Source: Mucilaginibacter sp.
GTDB lineage: Bacteria; Bacteroidota; Bacteroidia; Sphingobacteriales; Sphingobacteriaceae
Direction of reading: 5' to 3'
Length of the DNA: 64,000 nt
NCBI GenBank assembly: GCA_030445275.1
Contig: JAUCSE010000006.1
Span: 30,872 to 94,871 of the forward strand
The position numbers and the translations under genes are program-made. Shown here in pieces: positions 45,180 through 56,000 of the stretch. The first letter of the stretch is position 1. Each line of letters opens with the position of its first letter. The notes beneath the pieces were generated by a model. The model had not been told where the DNA came from. It ran no database searches and was given only the letters and a program-made list of their open reading frames with translations.

Positions 45180-46415
45180 TTAAAGCGAAGCAGGTATGGC
45201 CAGGTACAGGCCATCGTAAAGGAAATAGAATGCCGGCTTTTTCACATAATTAATATCATACACCGTGGCTCCATCAACTTGTACCCCATTGCTGTAGGTT
45301 AGCCAGGAGTCGTTATCGCCTACGTCCCAGGTGGTAATGCCCCATCGTTGCGCGGCAACAACATATTTACGGTACAGCATAGCCACATCCTCAAACTTTT
45401 GTTTTTGAAGATTCAACACTGTTGATGAAAAAGGTAAACCGGGTTTATTCAGGCTGATATCCAGCTCAGACATATGGATGAGTAGCCCCGTTGATGCCAT
45501 TTTGATGAGGGCATTTTTAATATTAGTGTTGGAGGAGTTGATATTGATGTGGAACTGCATGCCAATACCATCAATAATGGGTTTCCCATTAACTGTTATC
45601 TGCTTTAGCGCCATCACCATTTTATAAATAGAATCAAGCTTTTTTGCAGAATAATCATGGCCGTAATCATTATAAAACAGTTTTATACCGGTATCACCTT
45701 GCGCCTCTGCAGCCATACGGGCATAGGTAAATGCCTTCTCTATGTATAATTTACCGATGGTGCGATACCATATGCTTCCTTTATCAACGCCGTTAACAAT
45801 GTTTTGGGTTGATCGGTAGTCGCCATTATCATCCAACGCTTCGTTCACCACATCCCATGATTTCATTAAGGGTTTTCCAGCGGCATCTTTATAAATGGAG
45901 GCAGGATTGTCGTAATTAGCGATCACCGTACGGATATGCCGGCTCATGATCGAATCGAACTTTGCAGCCCTGGTTGGAAAAGCGGGCGGCAGCGCGGCGG
46001 TTTCCCAGTTTTTTATCCAATTTGGTAAACCATTATGCCATACGAGCGTGTGACCGTGAATACGCTTCAATCCATAATTAAGCGCAACATCTTCAATAGT
46101 ATGGTCAGAAAAATTAAAAGTTCCTTCCTGCGGTTGCAGGGCTGTCATTTTCATGGCATTTTCGGCAGTTAAACTGTTATAGTGCTTAATGACCAGATCG
46201 CGGTAAGCGCCAGTCTGGGGTAATAAATTGATATTTACCGCCGCGCCTACCATCACGTTGGGATTGGCGTTTTGTAGAATCTTCTCGGTATCTGCCAGTG
46301 CAACTAATCGGTTACCCGTGAGCGGCTCAGAAGGGTTTTCGTTTTTTATCGATGGTTTAGTGCAGCCCATGTAAACAACGCCCAAAAAGAGCGCAACAAT
46401 AAATTGATTTCTCAT
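45180..46415 (-). CDS. GH10 endo-1,4-beta-xylanase lipoprotein
   Basis: The 411-residue protein has a lipobox (VYMGC, Cys18), so it is probably anchored to the outer membrane. The GH10 barrel is clear: YNSLTAENAMKMTALQP, GHTLVWHNGLPNWI, WDVVNEALDD with the acid/base Glu192, GIGMQFHI, and HMSELDI with the nucleophile Glu317. It should cut internal beta-1,4-xylosyl bonds in xylan. It is the last gene of the minus-strand locus with the hybrid sensor and SusC/D genes, separated from its neighbour by a 347-bp gap that contains a repeat element. Confidence 0.95.
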   Translation of the reverse strand: MRNQFIVALFLGVVYMGCTKPSIKNENPSEPLTGNRLVALADTEKILQNANPNVMVGAAVNINLLPQTGAYRDLVIKHYNSLTAENAMKMTALQPQEGTFNFSDHTIEDVALNYGLKRIHGHTLVWHNGLPNWIKNWETAALPPAFPTRAAKFDSIMSRHIRTVIANYDNPASIYKDAAGKPLMKSWDVVNEALDDNGDYRSTQNIVNGVDKGSIWYRTIGKLYIEKAFTYARMAAEAQGDTGIKLFYNDYGHDYSAKKLDSIYKMVMALKQITVNGKPIIDGIGMQFHININSSNTNIKNALIKMASTGLLIHMSELDISLNKPGLPFSSTVLNLQKQKFEDVAMLYRKYVVAAQRWGITTWDVGDNDSWLTYSNGVQVDGATVYDINYVKKPAFYFLYDGLYLAIPASL

Positions 46416-46471
46416 AATTTGGTTTATTAAAATTCATAAAATTGGTTTTAAGTAGCGTGTTGTTTTTATAG

Positions 46472-46499
46472 ACTGATATGCTTCTCACTTCATATCAGT
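46472..46499. terminator. Small hairpin upstream of the GH10 gene
   Basis: ACTGATATG (46472-46480) and CATATCAGT (46491-46499) form a 9-bp stem with a 10-nt loop, about 57 bp upstream of the GH10 start. It may attenuate transcription coming from the upstream glycosidase gene. Confidence 0.35.
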
Positions 46500-46550
46500 T
46501 CAACAACGAGTAGGAGTAGACGGTATAGGTATTCAGAAAAAATAAAAAGG

Positions 46551-46698
46551 GTTGTCATTTCGAACGAAGAGAGAAATCTTATACGATTTGCAATGTCCAC
46601 TTTATATACCGTATAAGATTTCTCCCTGCGGTCGAGAGATAGTTTTTCGCTATCGCTCAAGAGATAGTTTCTCCTCGTACCTCGTTCGAAATGACAAC
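46551..46698. repeat. REP/MITE-like element with terminal inverted repeats
   Basis: The element begins GTTGTCATTTCGAACGA and ends with its exact complement (46682-46698). Inside is a second inverted repeat, GAGAAATCTTATACG (46571-46585) with its complement at 46610-46624, and a pair of GAGATAGTTTYTC units at about 46634 and 46661. No coding capacity is present. Elements starting GTCATTTCGAAC are common dispersed repeats in Sphingobacteriaceae. It lies between two genes of the same operon. Confidence 0.75.
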
Positions 46699-46762
46699 AT
46701 TTTTTTGGATCAGGGTCCAGCTGTATTAGTATATATCATAGGTTGACGCATGTGCTCGCTTA

Positions 46763-48166
46763 TTATTTTCTCTTTTCAAAAAAATCTGTAAGCTGATAAA
46801 CCTGATCATTCAGTACTTTCATCTGATCAGTTAACCCTTTATACAGTTGATAATGGTTGTCCAATATGCCCTTGTTGGCATCTGTATTTGACGGATCAAC
46901 ATTTTTATTGGTTGGATCATTATCCTGGTATTTAAACCAGTGCCAGCCCACACAATTACCCGATTCCAGCAAGCCGAGCGTATAGTTTTGGTAAAAAAGC
47001 CCCCGCTCCTGCTGCGTTTTAACAACCCAGCCCGCTCCTGCAAAATTGGTCATGCCCGAATCTTCTGCCTTGGTGTACCATTCTGTAATGAGGAATGGTT
47101 TGCCCGACCACTTTGTCCAGTTTTGCATATCTGCGGCCTGCGGCGTCCACTGGTCATAGTAATTGATGGATATGGCATCCAGATATCTCCCGGCTGCCTC
47201 AAATACTTCAGGTATATTTTTTTCATAGGCATGGAACCGGCAGCCGATATACATGTGGTTGGGGTCATACTTTCTGATGGCTTTAGAAACAATAGCAAAA
47301 TAACGTTCGACCACATAACCTAAAAACTCATTGCGTACCTGATCAGTGATCCCAGCCTGTTCGATGTTCCTCCTTTTTAACCAGGCTTTCGCGGCCTTGT
47401 ACCCGGCATCTATGGTGTCTTTTTTGGATAGGTAGTTATCTAGCGTTTTTTTATAAAAAGGCAATTCATTATCAGAAAAATAAGCATACAGGTATTTATC
47501 CTGTTTATTGACGGCTATTTGCTTAGCATATTCATCACAGAAGCCTTCAAACGCTGCATCAAAAACAAATAAAACATTATCAGGATAACCCAAATGCCCT
47601 GATTGCTGATAGGCTCCTTTTTTACGACCATAGCTGCCCATAAAATCAAGCATAATAGTATAAGCTAAAGGCGGCTTAACGGTTTTAAGGTAATCCACTG
47701 CTCCCCATGCACCCGACCCGTTAAAACCCAGCTCATAAAGCATTCTGGTTGTTTTAGTGGCCCAATCGGCCGGATCACGGAATTGGGCCTGGAAAGCCTT
47801 TTTGTTATTATCAGACTCCCCCATCTTGATGTCATTCACCCCTTTATGAATAAACAAATACCCATCCGGATCAACAGACCACCACCTGCCATTTATTTTG
47901 CTGACATGGAAAAAGCCGGTAGCTGTAGTTTGCCTGTCCAAACGCCCGCCATATTTACTCAGCTTCATTACCTTATCGGCCGTAAAGCCCCATAAGGTGT
48001 TTATAGTACGGGTTGGATATTGCTTCCATTCGCGAAAAGCAGGTTTTAAATTGGTGCCCTGATTGGATATTTTGGCGCTAACCATCAAAGTATACTCATC
48101 GTGAGTTTGCGCGTAAACCTCATTGATGCTTAATATCAGCAGTAATAAAAAAGTCTTTTTTAACAT
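46763..48166 (-). CDS. Clan GH-A glycoside hydrolase (agarase/GH50-like or unclassified)
   Basis: The 467-residue secreted protein has a signal peptide (about 1-19, cut after VYAQ). The GH-A fold is suggested by WWSVDPDGYLFIHKGVND near the N-terminus, AYFSDNELP with a probable acid/base Glu234, AISINYYDQW, and FLITEWYTKAED with a probable nucleophile Glu362, then GNCVGWHWFKYQDND. The pattern recalls beta-agarase-like GH50 or GH86 proteins, yet this gene lies in a xylanase locus, so an activity on a xylan side chain or related glycan is possible. It follows the SusD gene by 20 bp. The exact family needs a profile search. Confidence 0.75.
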   Translation of the reverse strand: MLKKTFLLLLILSINEVYAQTHDEYTLMVSAKISNQGTNLKPAFREWKQYPTRTINTLWGFTADKVMKLSKYGGRLDRQTTATGFFHVSKINGRWWSVDPDGYLFIHKGVNDIKMGESDNNKKAFQAQFRDPADWATKTTRMLYELGFNGSGAWGAVDYLKTVKPPLAYTIMLDFMGSYGRKKGAYQQSGHLGYPDNVLFVFDAAFEGFCDEYAKQIAVNKQDKYLYAYFSDNELPFYKKTLDNYLSKKDTIDAGYKAAKAWLKRRNIEQAGITDQVRNEFLGYVVERYFAIVSKAIRKYDPNHMYIGCRFHAYEKNIPEVFEAAGRYLDAISINYYDQWTPQAADMQNWTKWSGKPFLITEWYTKAEDSGMTNFAGAGWVVKTQQERGLFYQNYTLGLLESGNCVGWHWFKYQDNDPTNKNVDPSNTDANKGILDNHYQLYKGLTDQMKVLNDQVYQLTDFFEKRK

Positions 48167-48186
48167 AGGTATTGTATTATAGATAT

Positions 48187-49650
48187 TTATGGATTTTGAG
48201 TAAGATTTGGATTGATCTGAATTTCACGAAGCGGAATTGGGAACAGCATATTCCGGGCAGAAATGCTTACCACAGTTGGCCCGTTTTTAATCTGGTATTT
48301 TTGGAAATGCGCATTCATCACATCAACCGCACGGTTTGTCCTCACCAGGTCAAACCAGCGATGTCCTTCCATATTGAGTTCTAATCTGCGTTCGGTTTCA
48401 ATGGCCAGTCTTAAACTTTCTTTTGTACTGGTTTGCGCAGCTGTAAGGTTAGCCGGCCCCCCATAAGCGCGACTGCGGATAGCATTTACATAACTAACAG
48501 CACCAGCCGGCCCATTCAGTTCATTTTCGGCCTCAGCATACATCAAAAGTACATCGGCATAACGGCTCACTATCCAGTCGTTATCTGCATCAAAGGCATT
48601 TGCCGGTACATCTATATATTTTTTGGTGTAGTATGCCGTTGATGAACCCACGAATACGCCTATAGATACATCACGTCGCGGGTCGGCTGCCGGAAACGCG
48701 TCAAACAGATCCTGCCGTACGGTATTAAAGCCCGATGCCCCGCCAATTTTGGCAATGGTTGAACCGGTTGCCTCGGGCAAAAACCAGTTAAAGAACGGAC
48801 TGCCTGTCCCAAAACCACCCTTGGTATAACGAACCGCAAATATGATCTCCTTATTCAACTCATTGGTTGTGCTGAATATATCGGCATACTTTGGCAGCAG
48901 ATCATAACCATACGGATTGGAACCTTTTGGCACAAGTTCGCCCAGTTTTAATTTACACTGATCATATTTCCCTTCGGTTAGGTATACTTTCCCTAGCATC
49001 GCTTTGGCGGCTCCCCTTGTAGCCCTTCCCAGGTCGGTACTTACGGTATAAGTAACCGGGAGTATGGTTTCTGCATCTTTCAGGTCCTGTTCTATTTGCG
49101 CATACACATTAGCTGTTGATTCGCGGGCATAGGATAAGGCATCGTTTACCGTTGTCAACTCCTTGGTTACCAGTGGAACGCCGCCCCATATTCTTATCGC
49201 GTTGAAATAGGATAAGGCCCGTAAAAACTTAGCCTCGGCTATATACCTGTCCCGTAGCGTGGCATCCATACTGATGGCTGGCGCCCTGCCAATAATGGCA
49301 TTGCAGCGGGCTATACTTTTGTAGATGTTAGTCCACATGGTTTGCAGGTTTGGGTTCTCGGGTGCGGTTATAAAGTATTCCAGATCAGACAAACCGGCTC
49401 CTGAAACCAGGGCGCTGCTATTGTCAGACGGCACCTCGGCAAAAAGATACATGCCCACACCGCCCGAGCCTTTACCGTAAATATCCTGCAAGGTGCCATA
49501 GGCGGCGTTTACGGCCAGGTTTAAGCCGGTAGCATCTTTGTACAGATCATCTGCGGAGATTTTTGTTGGATCCTGCAGACCCAAGAAGTCCTTTTTACAA
49601 GAACTATGGAGTAACAATAATAAAACTGATATAGCTAAATATTTTTTCAT
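48187..49650 (-). CDS. SusD/RagB-family outer-membrane lipoprotein (xylan-type locus)
   Basis: The 487-residue protein has a lipobox at LLHSSC (Cys18), then KKDFLGLQDPTKISADDLYK. FLRALSYFNAIRIWGGVPLV and IETERRLELNMEGHRWFDLVR are the standard SusD segments, and the C-terminus LFPIPLREIQINPNLTQNP is canonical. It captures oligosaccharides for the SusC encoded 18 bp upstream. The following GH-A and GH10 enzymes make the ligand a xylan-type oligosaccharide in all likelihood. Confidence 0.94.
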   Translation of the reverse strand: MKKYLAISVLLLLLHSSCKKDFLGLQDPTKISADDLYKDATGLNLAVNAAYGTLQDIYGKGSGGVGMYLFAEVPSDNSSALVSGAGLSDLEYFITAPENPNLQTMWTNIYKSIARCNAIIGRAPAISMDATLRDRYIAEAKFLRALSYFNAIRIWGGVPLVTKELTTVNDALSYARESTANVYAQIEQDLKDAETILPVTYTVSTDLGRATRGAAKAMLGKVYLTEGKYDQCKLKLGELVPKGSNPYGYDLLPKYADIFSTTNELNKEIIFAVRYTKGGFGTGSPFFNWFLPEATGSTIAKIGGASGFNTVRQDLFDAFPAADPRRDVSIGVFVGSSTAYYTKKYIDVPANAFDADNDWIVSRYADVLLMYAEAENELNGPAGAVSYVNAIRSRAYGGPANLTAAQTSTKESLRLAIETERRLELNMEGHRWFDLVRTNRAVDVMNAHFQKYQIKNGPTVVSISARNMLFPIPLREIQINPNLTQNP

Positions 49651-49668
49651 GACAATTGCTTTAATAAC

Positions 49669-52600
49669 TTAAAAACCAACATTTAATCCGAGTGAAACAG
49701 TCCTTGCCACCGGGTAGGTACCCTGGTCAACACCGTAGCGAGGCTGGCTTGATCCAGCCCAAACATTTACCTCAGGGTTGTATCCAAAATAATGGGTAAA
49801 GGTTAGTAGGTTTTCGCCGGTCAGGTAAATGCGGGCACTACTTACTTTTAATGATCGCAGCCAACCGGATGGCAGACTGTAACCTAAAGTCACGTTCCGT
49901 ACACGCAGAAAGGAGCCATCAAAAATATTGCGGGTTGATACCACCGATACGGATGATGGATTGGGATTTACGGCCCTCGGGATCATGCCATCGCCCGGAT
50001 CATCAGGCGAACGCCAGCGATTCAATGCATTGGTACGCACATTAAATGAACCATTGTAATAATTGGTATACCTATCAGCAGCGTTTAATATTTTGTTGCC
50101 ATATGATCCCTGCAACAGGAAGCTAAATTCGAAATTGGCATAGTTAAATCTGTTGGTCATGCCATAGGTAAACTTGGGCAGCGGACTGCCAATATTCGTG
50201 ATATCACTGGCATCTATTTTGCCATCACCATTGATATCGGCGTACTTAATATCGCCTGGATTTGATCCCCCGGCTGCCCATTTAGGGCTATTGGCCACAT
50301 CGGTAGCATCCTTATAAACGCCTATCTGCTTATAACCATAAAAACTACTGATAGCTTCGCCAGGAACAACCCTGATAGAGTTGGTATAGCCAAAAGCAGC
50401 ATCATACCCAACAAAAGAACCATCGTCTGTTAACGACAATACCTTGTTGCGGGTAAAAGATATGTTCATATCTGTAGTCCATTTGAACCGGCCTGTTGTG
50501 TTAACCGTTTTTAGGGCGATTTCAAGTCCGTTGTTTCTTACTTCCCCTATATTGCTCAGTATATTGGTGGCAAAGCCCAATATAGCAGGCACGCCCCTGC
50601 TGAGCAGCAGATTGCTGGTAATACGGCGATAAGCATCAACTGTCAGATAGATCCTGTCCTGCAAAAAGCCCAGCTCAATACCAAAGTCCAGTTGTTTATT
50701 GGTTTCCCAAGTCAGATTACTATTAGCTAAGGTTGAGGGCGAAAAACCAAACACCTGCGTGCCTGCATTAGCGCCAAAAATATAATTGACCTGCTGCGCG
50801 TAGCTTTGTGACGAATAATCGCCTATGTTATTATTCCCGGTAACGCCATAGCTGGAGCGGATCTTAAACTCGCTGATATAGGATAAGTTTTGGATGAATT
50901 TCTCTTCGCCGATGCGCCATGCTGCCGAAAAGGCCGGAAACACAGCATATTGCTTATTGGTGCCAAACCGCGATGAGCCATCACGACGTACCGATGCCGA
51001 AAACAGGTATTTATCTTTATAGCTATAATTTGCCCGGCCAAACTCTGATACCAGGGCATTGGCGCTGTAGGCTACCGAGCCTAGTATGATCCCTGCACCG
51101 GTTGGATACTCTACAATGGAGTTGGTTGTTGTTCCGTTTTGCCCGTACTGGCTCCCCTCATTATAGGTATTTTTTTGAGCCGAATAACCTGCCAGTAAGG
51201 ATAAGTTATGATCCTTGTTAAATATCCGCGTGTAGTTCAACGTGTTTTCTGATACCCAATTGTAATTGGTAGCCTGGGTTATCCGGGCCCTTACATTACT
51301 GAGTATCGGGTTAGAAAGATTGGCCGTCGGCGCATTATCAGACATTAAGGTAGACGGCACAAACCAATTACGGTTATTGACGATAGCCTCAAAGCCCAGG
51401 CTTGTTTTAAAGGTTAGCCCTTTAATGATATCATAGCTCAACGCAGTGTTTGACAGCAGGCGACCGGTTGTGGTTCTGTCTTTATACAGGTCAAGCACAG
51501 CCACCGGGTTGTAGGGGTTACCATTAAATATTTGTCCGTTGCCCGATAAAGTGACCGGAGCGTTTGAATAGTCGCCATTAGGGTTCCTTACAGGTAATAT
51601 GGGCGGTTGCAGTATAGCGCTTAGCACCGTACCGCCAATGCCTGTAGGATTAACACCAATACCGTTGATGGTGGCGTTATTTAAGCCGCCTCCGGTTGCC
51701 GTTTGATCATTTATAGCATAGGATGGCGCTATATTAAAGCTCAGTTTCAGCTTTTTAGTTAATGAGGCATCAATGCCCGCCCTTAAGGTATAACGTTCAA
51801 AATCAGTTGCTTTGACAATGCCGTTCTGCTTGTAGTATGACCCGGTGATATTAAACCGTAACCTATCTGTTCCTCCGGATGCGGACAGGGCATAGTTTTC
51901 CAGTATCCCTGTTCTGAATATCTGATCCTGCCAATTGGTATTGATTAATTGCGATGGATCATTATAAATAGCAGGTAAGGTTTTACCACCATTAGTAAAG
52001 GCATCACGCACATAATCAACATATTGATCTTTGGATAGTACGTCAATCTTTTTAGCTACCCGCTGTTGGCCTGTATTGGCCGTAAAATTAAATTTGGTAG
52101 TTCCCGGTGCGCCCCTCTTAGTGGTCACAATAATAATCCCGTTACCGCCCCTTGAACCATAAATAGCAGCCGATGCAGCATCCTTTAGCACCTGGATAGA
52201 CTCAATATCAGCCGGATTGATCTGGTTAAAATTATCGGGGCTATTAAGCGGATACCCATCAACCACAAACAGCGGACTATTACCTGCCCCTATCGAGCCG
52301 ATCCCCCGCACCTGTATTACCGGCGCAGAACCTGGATCGCCTGATGCCTGGCTGATATTTACACCGGCTACCTGGCCTGCCATGGCCTCGGCCGGGGTAG
52401 CAACTAGCCTGTCCTGCAGCTGTTTAGCACTTACTGAGCTGATGGAGGTGGAAAGCAGTTTCTTCTTTTGCTCGCCGTAGCCCACCACCACAATCTCGTT
52501 AAGTTTGATCTCGTCCTCTTTTAATACCATGTTTATGGTGGTGCTATCGCCTACGGTATGTTCCTGGTTTATAAAACTGATATAGCTAAAAACCAGTACA

Positions 52601-52818
52601 GCCTGTTTATCAGGAACATTAATACTGTAAAAACCTGCGGTATTGGTCATAGAGGCGGTAACCGTACCCTTAAGCTTGACACTTACGCCAATAAGCGGGG
52701 CTCCTTTAGAATCGGTAACCGTACCTTTAATAGCCCTGCTTTGAGCATAAGCCGCAGAGGAGAGCAGAGAAAAAAAGCTGCAGACAGCCGGGAAAATGAT
52801 TAGTAAAAATCTCTTCAT
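49669..52818 (-). CDS. SusC/RagA-family TonB-linked transporter (xylan-type locus)
   Basis: The 1049-residue protein has a signal peptide (about 1-25), a CarboxypepD-like domain (about 28-112; GAPLIGVSVKLKGTVTASMT), the linker EIVVVGYGEQKKKLLSTSIS, a plug (about 118-235; PLFVVDGYPLN, AASAAIYGSRGGNGIIIVTT), and a barrel ending RTVSLGLNVGF. It is the TonB-powered importer for the SusD protein encoded next. The 264-bp upstream region carries the likely binding sites for the hybrid regulator encoded just before it on the same strand. Confidence 0.95.
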   Translation of the reverse strand: MKRFLLIIFPAVCSFFSLLSSAAYAQSRAIKGTVTDSKGAPLIGVSVKLKGTVTASMTNTAGFYSINVPDKQAVLVFSYISFINQEHTVGDSTTINMVLKEDEIKLNEIVVVGYGEQKKKLLSTSISSVSAKQLQDRLVATPAEAMAGQVAGVNISQASGDPGSAPVIQVRGIGSIGAGNSPLFVVDGYPLNSPDNFNQINPADIESIQVLKDAASAAIYGSRGGNGIIIVTTKRGAPGTTKFNFTANTGQQRVAKKIDVLSKDQYVDYVRDAFTNGGKTLPAIYNDPSQLINTNWQDQIFRTGILENYALSASGGTDRLRFNITGSYYKQNGIVKATDFERYTLRAGIDASLTKKLKLSFNIAPSYAINDQTATGGGLNNATINGIGVNPTGIGGTVLSAILQPPILPVRNPNGDYSNAPVTLSGNGQIFNGNPYNPVAVLDLYKDRTTTGRLLSNTALSYDIIKGLTFKTSLGFEAIVNNRNWFVPSTLMSDNAPTANLSNPILSNVRARITQATNYNWVSENTLNYTRIFNKDHNLSLLAGYSAQKNTYNEGSQYGQNGTTTNSIVEYPTGAGIILGSVAYSANALVSEFGRANYSYKDKYLFSASVRRDGSSRFGTNKQYAVFPAFSAAWRIGEEKFIQNLSYISEFKIRSSYGVTGNNNIGDYSSQSYAQQVNYIFGANAGTQVFGFSPSTLANSNLTWETNKQLDFGIELGFLQDRIYLTVDAYRRITSNLLLSRGVPAILGFATNILSNIGEVRNNGLEIALKTVNTTGRFKWTTDMNISFTRNKVLSLTDDGSFVGYDAAFGYTNSIRVVPGEAISSFYGYKQIGVYKDATDVANSPKWAAGGSNPGDIKYADINGDGKIDASDITNIGSPLPKFTYGMTNRFNYANFEFSFLLQGSYGNKILNAADRYTNYYNGSFNVRTNALNRWRSPDDPGDGMIPRAVNPNPSSVSVVSTRNIFDGSFLRVRNVTLGYSLPSGWLRSLKVSSARIYLTGENLLTFTHYFGYNPEVNVWAGSSQPRYGVDQGTYPVARTVSLGLNVGF

Positions 52819-52925
52819 AATTGTTCAAAATAAAATTGGATCAATAAATATCAGAGCCGGTTATTGCCGGACTTTGATTGTTACAATTGGTTTGAACAAA
52901 TCTGCAGATCGCAATTTGGGAAGAG

Positions 52926-53040
52926 GGCGAAAAATGGTTTTTTATAGGGGTAAAAAACGACTTATTTGATCATTTTATTGACCAAAACAGCTTAATAAGG
53001 TACTTTATAGAGTAGTTTTTGAGCGAAAAACGACCATTTT
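52926..53040. promoter_or_regulatory. Candidate regulator direct repeats upstream of the xylan-locus susC
   Basis: The sequence AAAAACGAC occurs at about 52953-52961 and 53026-53034, and GCGAAAAA occurs at 52927 and 53023, all in the same orientation. Hybrid two-component regulators of this phylum bind short direct repeats in front of susC genes, and this gap between the HTCS and susC genes is the expected place. No -7 element was found with confidence. Confidence 0.3.
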
Positions 53041-53082
53041 TTGATGGTTTTAGACCCGAATTGAGCCAAAATGAACCGAAAA

Positions 53083-56000
53083 TTACGTGTTTGACACCAT
53101 CATTTCTGATGGCGATATACCATGCTGTTTTTTAAACTCTTTGCTGAAATATTTCCGGTCGTTAAAACCAACCAGGGACGATACCTCATTAATATTTAAT
53201 GTATTTTGTTGGAGCAAAAAGGCGGCCTTTTTTAAGCGTATGGATTTTATAAAATCGGCGGGGGACTGATCGGTTAGCGCGCACATTTTTTTGTACAGCA
53301 CTGTTTTGCTCATCCCTATCTCGTTGCCCAGGGCAATAACCCCAAATTCGGGATCCTCCATATGGTCTTCGATGATTTGCATGAGCTTTTTGATAAAGCG
53401 ATCGTCGGGAGCGCTTATGGGTAAGTTTTGGGGTTGCAGGGTAATTTGTTGAGCAAACTTTTTCCGCATCAACTCTCTTGAAGCAAGCAGGTTATGAACA
53501 TTAAGTTCTAAGATCCTGGTACTGAATGGCTTGGTGAGGTATACATCAGCGCCAGTTTCAAAACCGTTTACCTGGTGTATATGGGCCGCAAGGGCCGTGA
53601 GTAGTATGACCGGGATATGGCTGGTTCTTTCGTCTGTTTTTATTCTGCGGCAAAACCCCAGGCCATCCATTACCGGCATCATCACATCGCTGATGATCAA
53701 ATCCGGGATCTTGACTATTGCTTTTTCATATGCCTCAGAACCATTAATACAGGAAATGATCTGATAATCAGGCAATGATTCCGCTATAAAATTCCGTAGC
53801 TCGTCATTATCTTCTGCCAGCAGTACGGTGTACTTCCTATCTTTTTCAGGGGGAATGGTATGCGTAAGTACATCAATTTCCGATTGGAGCTTATAGGAGC
53901 TTACGTGGTCGGTATTTTCGTTTTCGGGTATCACATGAACATTATCTGATGTGCTATTATTAAACGGTAGCTTCACCGTAAAAATGGTTTCCCCTGCTGT
54001 ATCAGGTGTGACAGGCCTGCTTTCCACCTCAATAGTACCCTGGTGAAGCTCAATGATGTTTTTTGATAGTGCCAGGCCAACCCCGGTCCCCGGTTTGGAA
54101 TTGTCTGGTTGTACCTGGTAAAAATTGGTGAACAACTTATGCTGAAATTCCAAAGGTATACCTTTGCCGCTGTCCGTTATCCTGATGGTTAAATAGGCAT
54201 TGCCTTCCTGCAATATTTCCAGCTTTATTTTTCCCTGGTTGGGTGTAAACTTAAACGCGTTGGAAAGGATATTGAAAAACACTTTTTCCAACTGATCCCT
54301 GTCGGCAAAAAGCATGGTCTCTTTTTCTTCACAAATAAAATCATACTGTATCTGCCTGCTTTCGGCCAATGACAAAAACGACAGGTATATCTCCCTGATA
54401 AATGGCACTATATTATTCTTTTGAATGTACAGCACCATGTTTCCGGTTTCAGCTTTCCTGAAATCCATGAGCTCACCAATTAGGCGCAGCAACCTTTCGG
54501 CATTGTTTTTTATTTGCAAAACCTGCCGGTTCAATAGGGAATTATCCTGCGTGCTTTTCTCCAGATTTTCTACCGGCCCCAGGATCAGGGTAAGCGGCGT
54601 GCGTATTTCATGCGAGATATTGGTAAAGAAATCGAGCTTCATTTTGTAAAACTCCTGTTGCCTTTCATTTTCCAGGTGCTCATGATGCAGATCGCTTTCC
54701 AATTTGGCCCTGATGCGGAAAAACTGGATGACCTTATAGGAAACCGCAACAATCACCATAATATACAGCAGATAAGCCCACCAGGTACGCCAAAGAGGTG
54801 GCAATACGGTTATGGCAATGCTTCGCCCTGTATTGTTCCATACGCCATCATTATTGGCTGCCTTTACGCTAAAAATGTAATCGCCCGGTTCCAGATTAAT
54901 AAAGCTGACTTCCTTTTGATTGCCAATTACGCTCCACTCGTCACCTTTGGGAAGTCCCGACATTTTATAAGCATACTGATTCTTATCAGGATTGATAAAG
55001 TTTAGCGCCGAGAATTTGATGCTGATATTATTATCGGCATAAGGGAGTGTAATTTTTGATGTTTCACTAACAGGCAGTTTTAAAGGCGAATTATCCCCAA
55101 AGGCAACTTCCTTGTTTTTAATGGCGAATCCGGTCAGTAATATATCGGGCTTGTAGCTGTTTTTTATTATCCTGTCCGGATAAAACGCCGTTACCCCGTT
55201 CATCCCACCAAAAAGAATTTCGCCACTGCCTGTTTTAATAGCCGCGTTGCTTAAAAACTGGTTACCGGGCAATCCATTGGCCGAGTTATAATTAGCTATC
55301 TGGTAATCTGAAGGTTTTAAAGGAAATTCAATTTTGTTAAAACTTATTTGCGACAAGCCATTGTTGGTGCCCACCCATAGTTTACCGCTGTTATCCTCAA
55401 CCAATGATACCACCACATCATCAATAAGCCCGTTCTGCTGTTTAATGGTATAAATTTTATTGGCTTTGGTATCTAAATAGCTAAGTCCGCCACCATCCGT
55501 GCCTATCCATAATATGCCTCTTGAATCCTTAAACAAGCACAGTACGTTATTATTTCCCAGCCCTGTTCGTTTTTGCCTTTTGTAGATAGTGAACGTTTTG
55601 CTGGTTTTGTTATAGCGGTTTAAGCCATTTTGGGTTGCTATCCATATATCGCCGCCGTCCTTCAGTAAGGCATTGATATAATTATCACTAAGCCTGTTAC
55701 TTTTACCGGGAACGCTGATGATGGTTTCTGATTCGTGTCCCTCAAAATTCACAAACCTCAAGCCGCCGCCATTGGTTGCTACCCAAATACCATCCCGGTC
55801 TATTGCAAAGGCGTTAATAAGTTTGGCACCTGTTTTATTATTAATTACTTCCAGATCAATGTATTTGATACTGCCGTTTCGGGTATCAAATTTGCATAAG
55901 CCATCTAAAGTCCCCAGCCATAAATTACCGGCCTGGTCTTTTGCAATAGCTTTAATTTCATTGCTTAGTTTGTGCTTTTTAATATCCGTTACCGGGTAAT

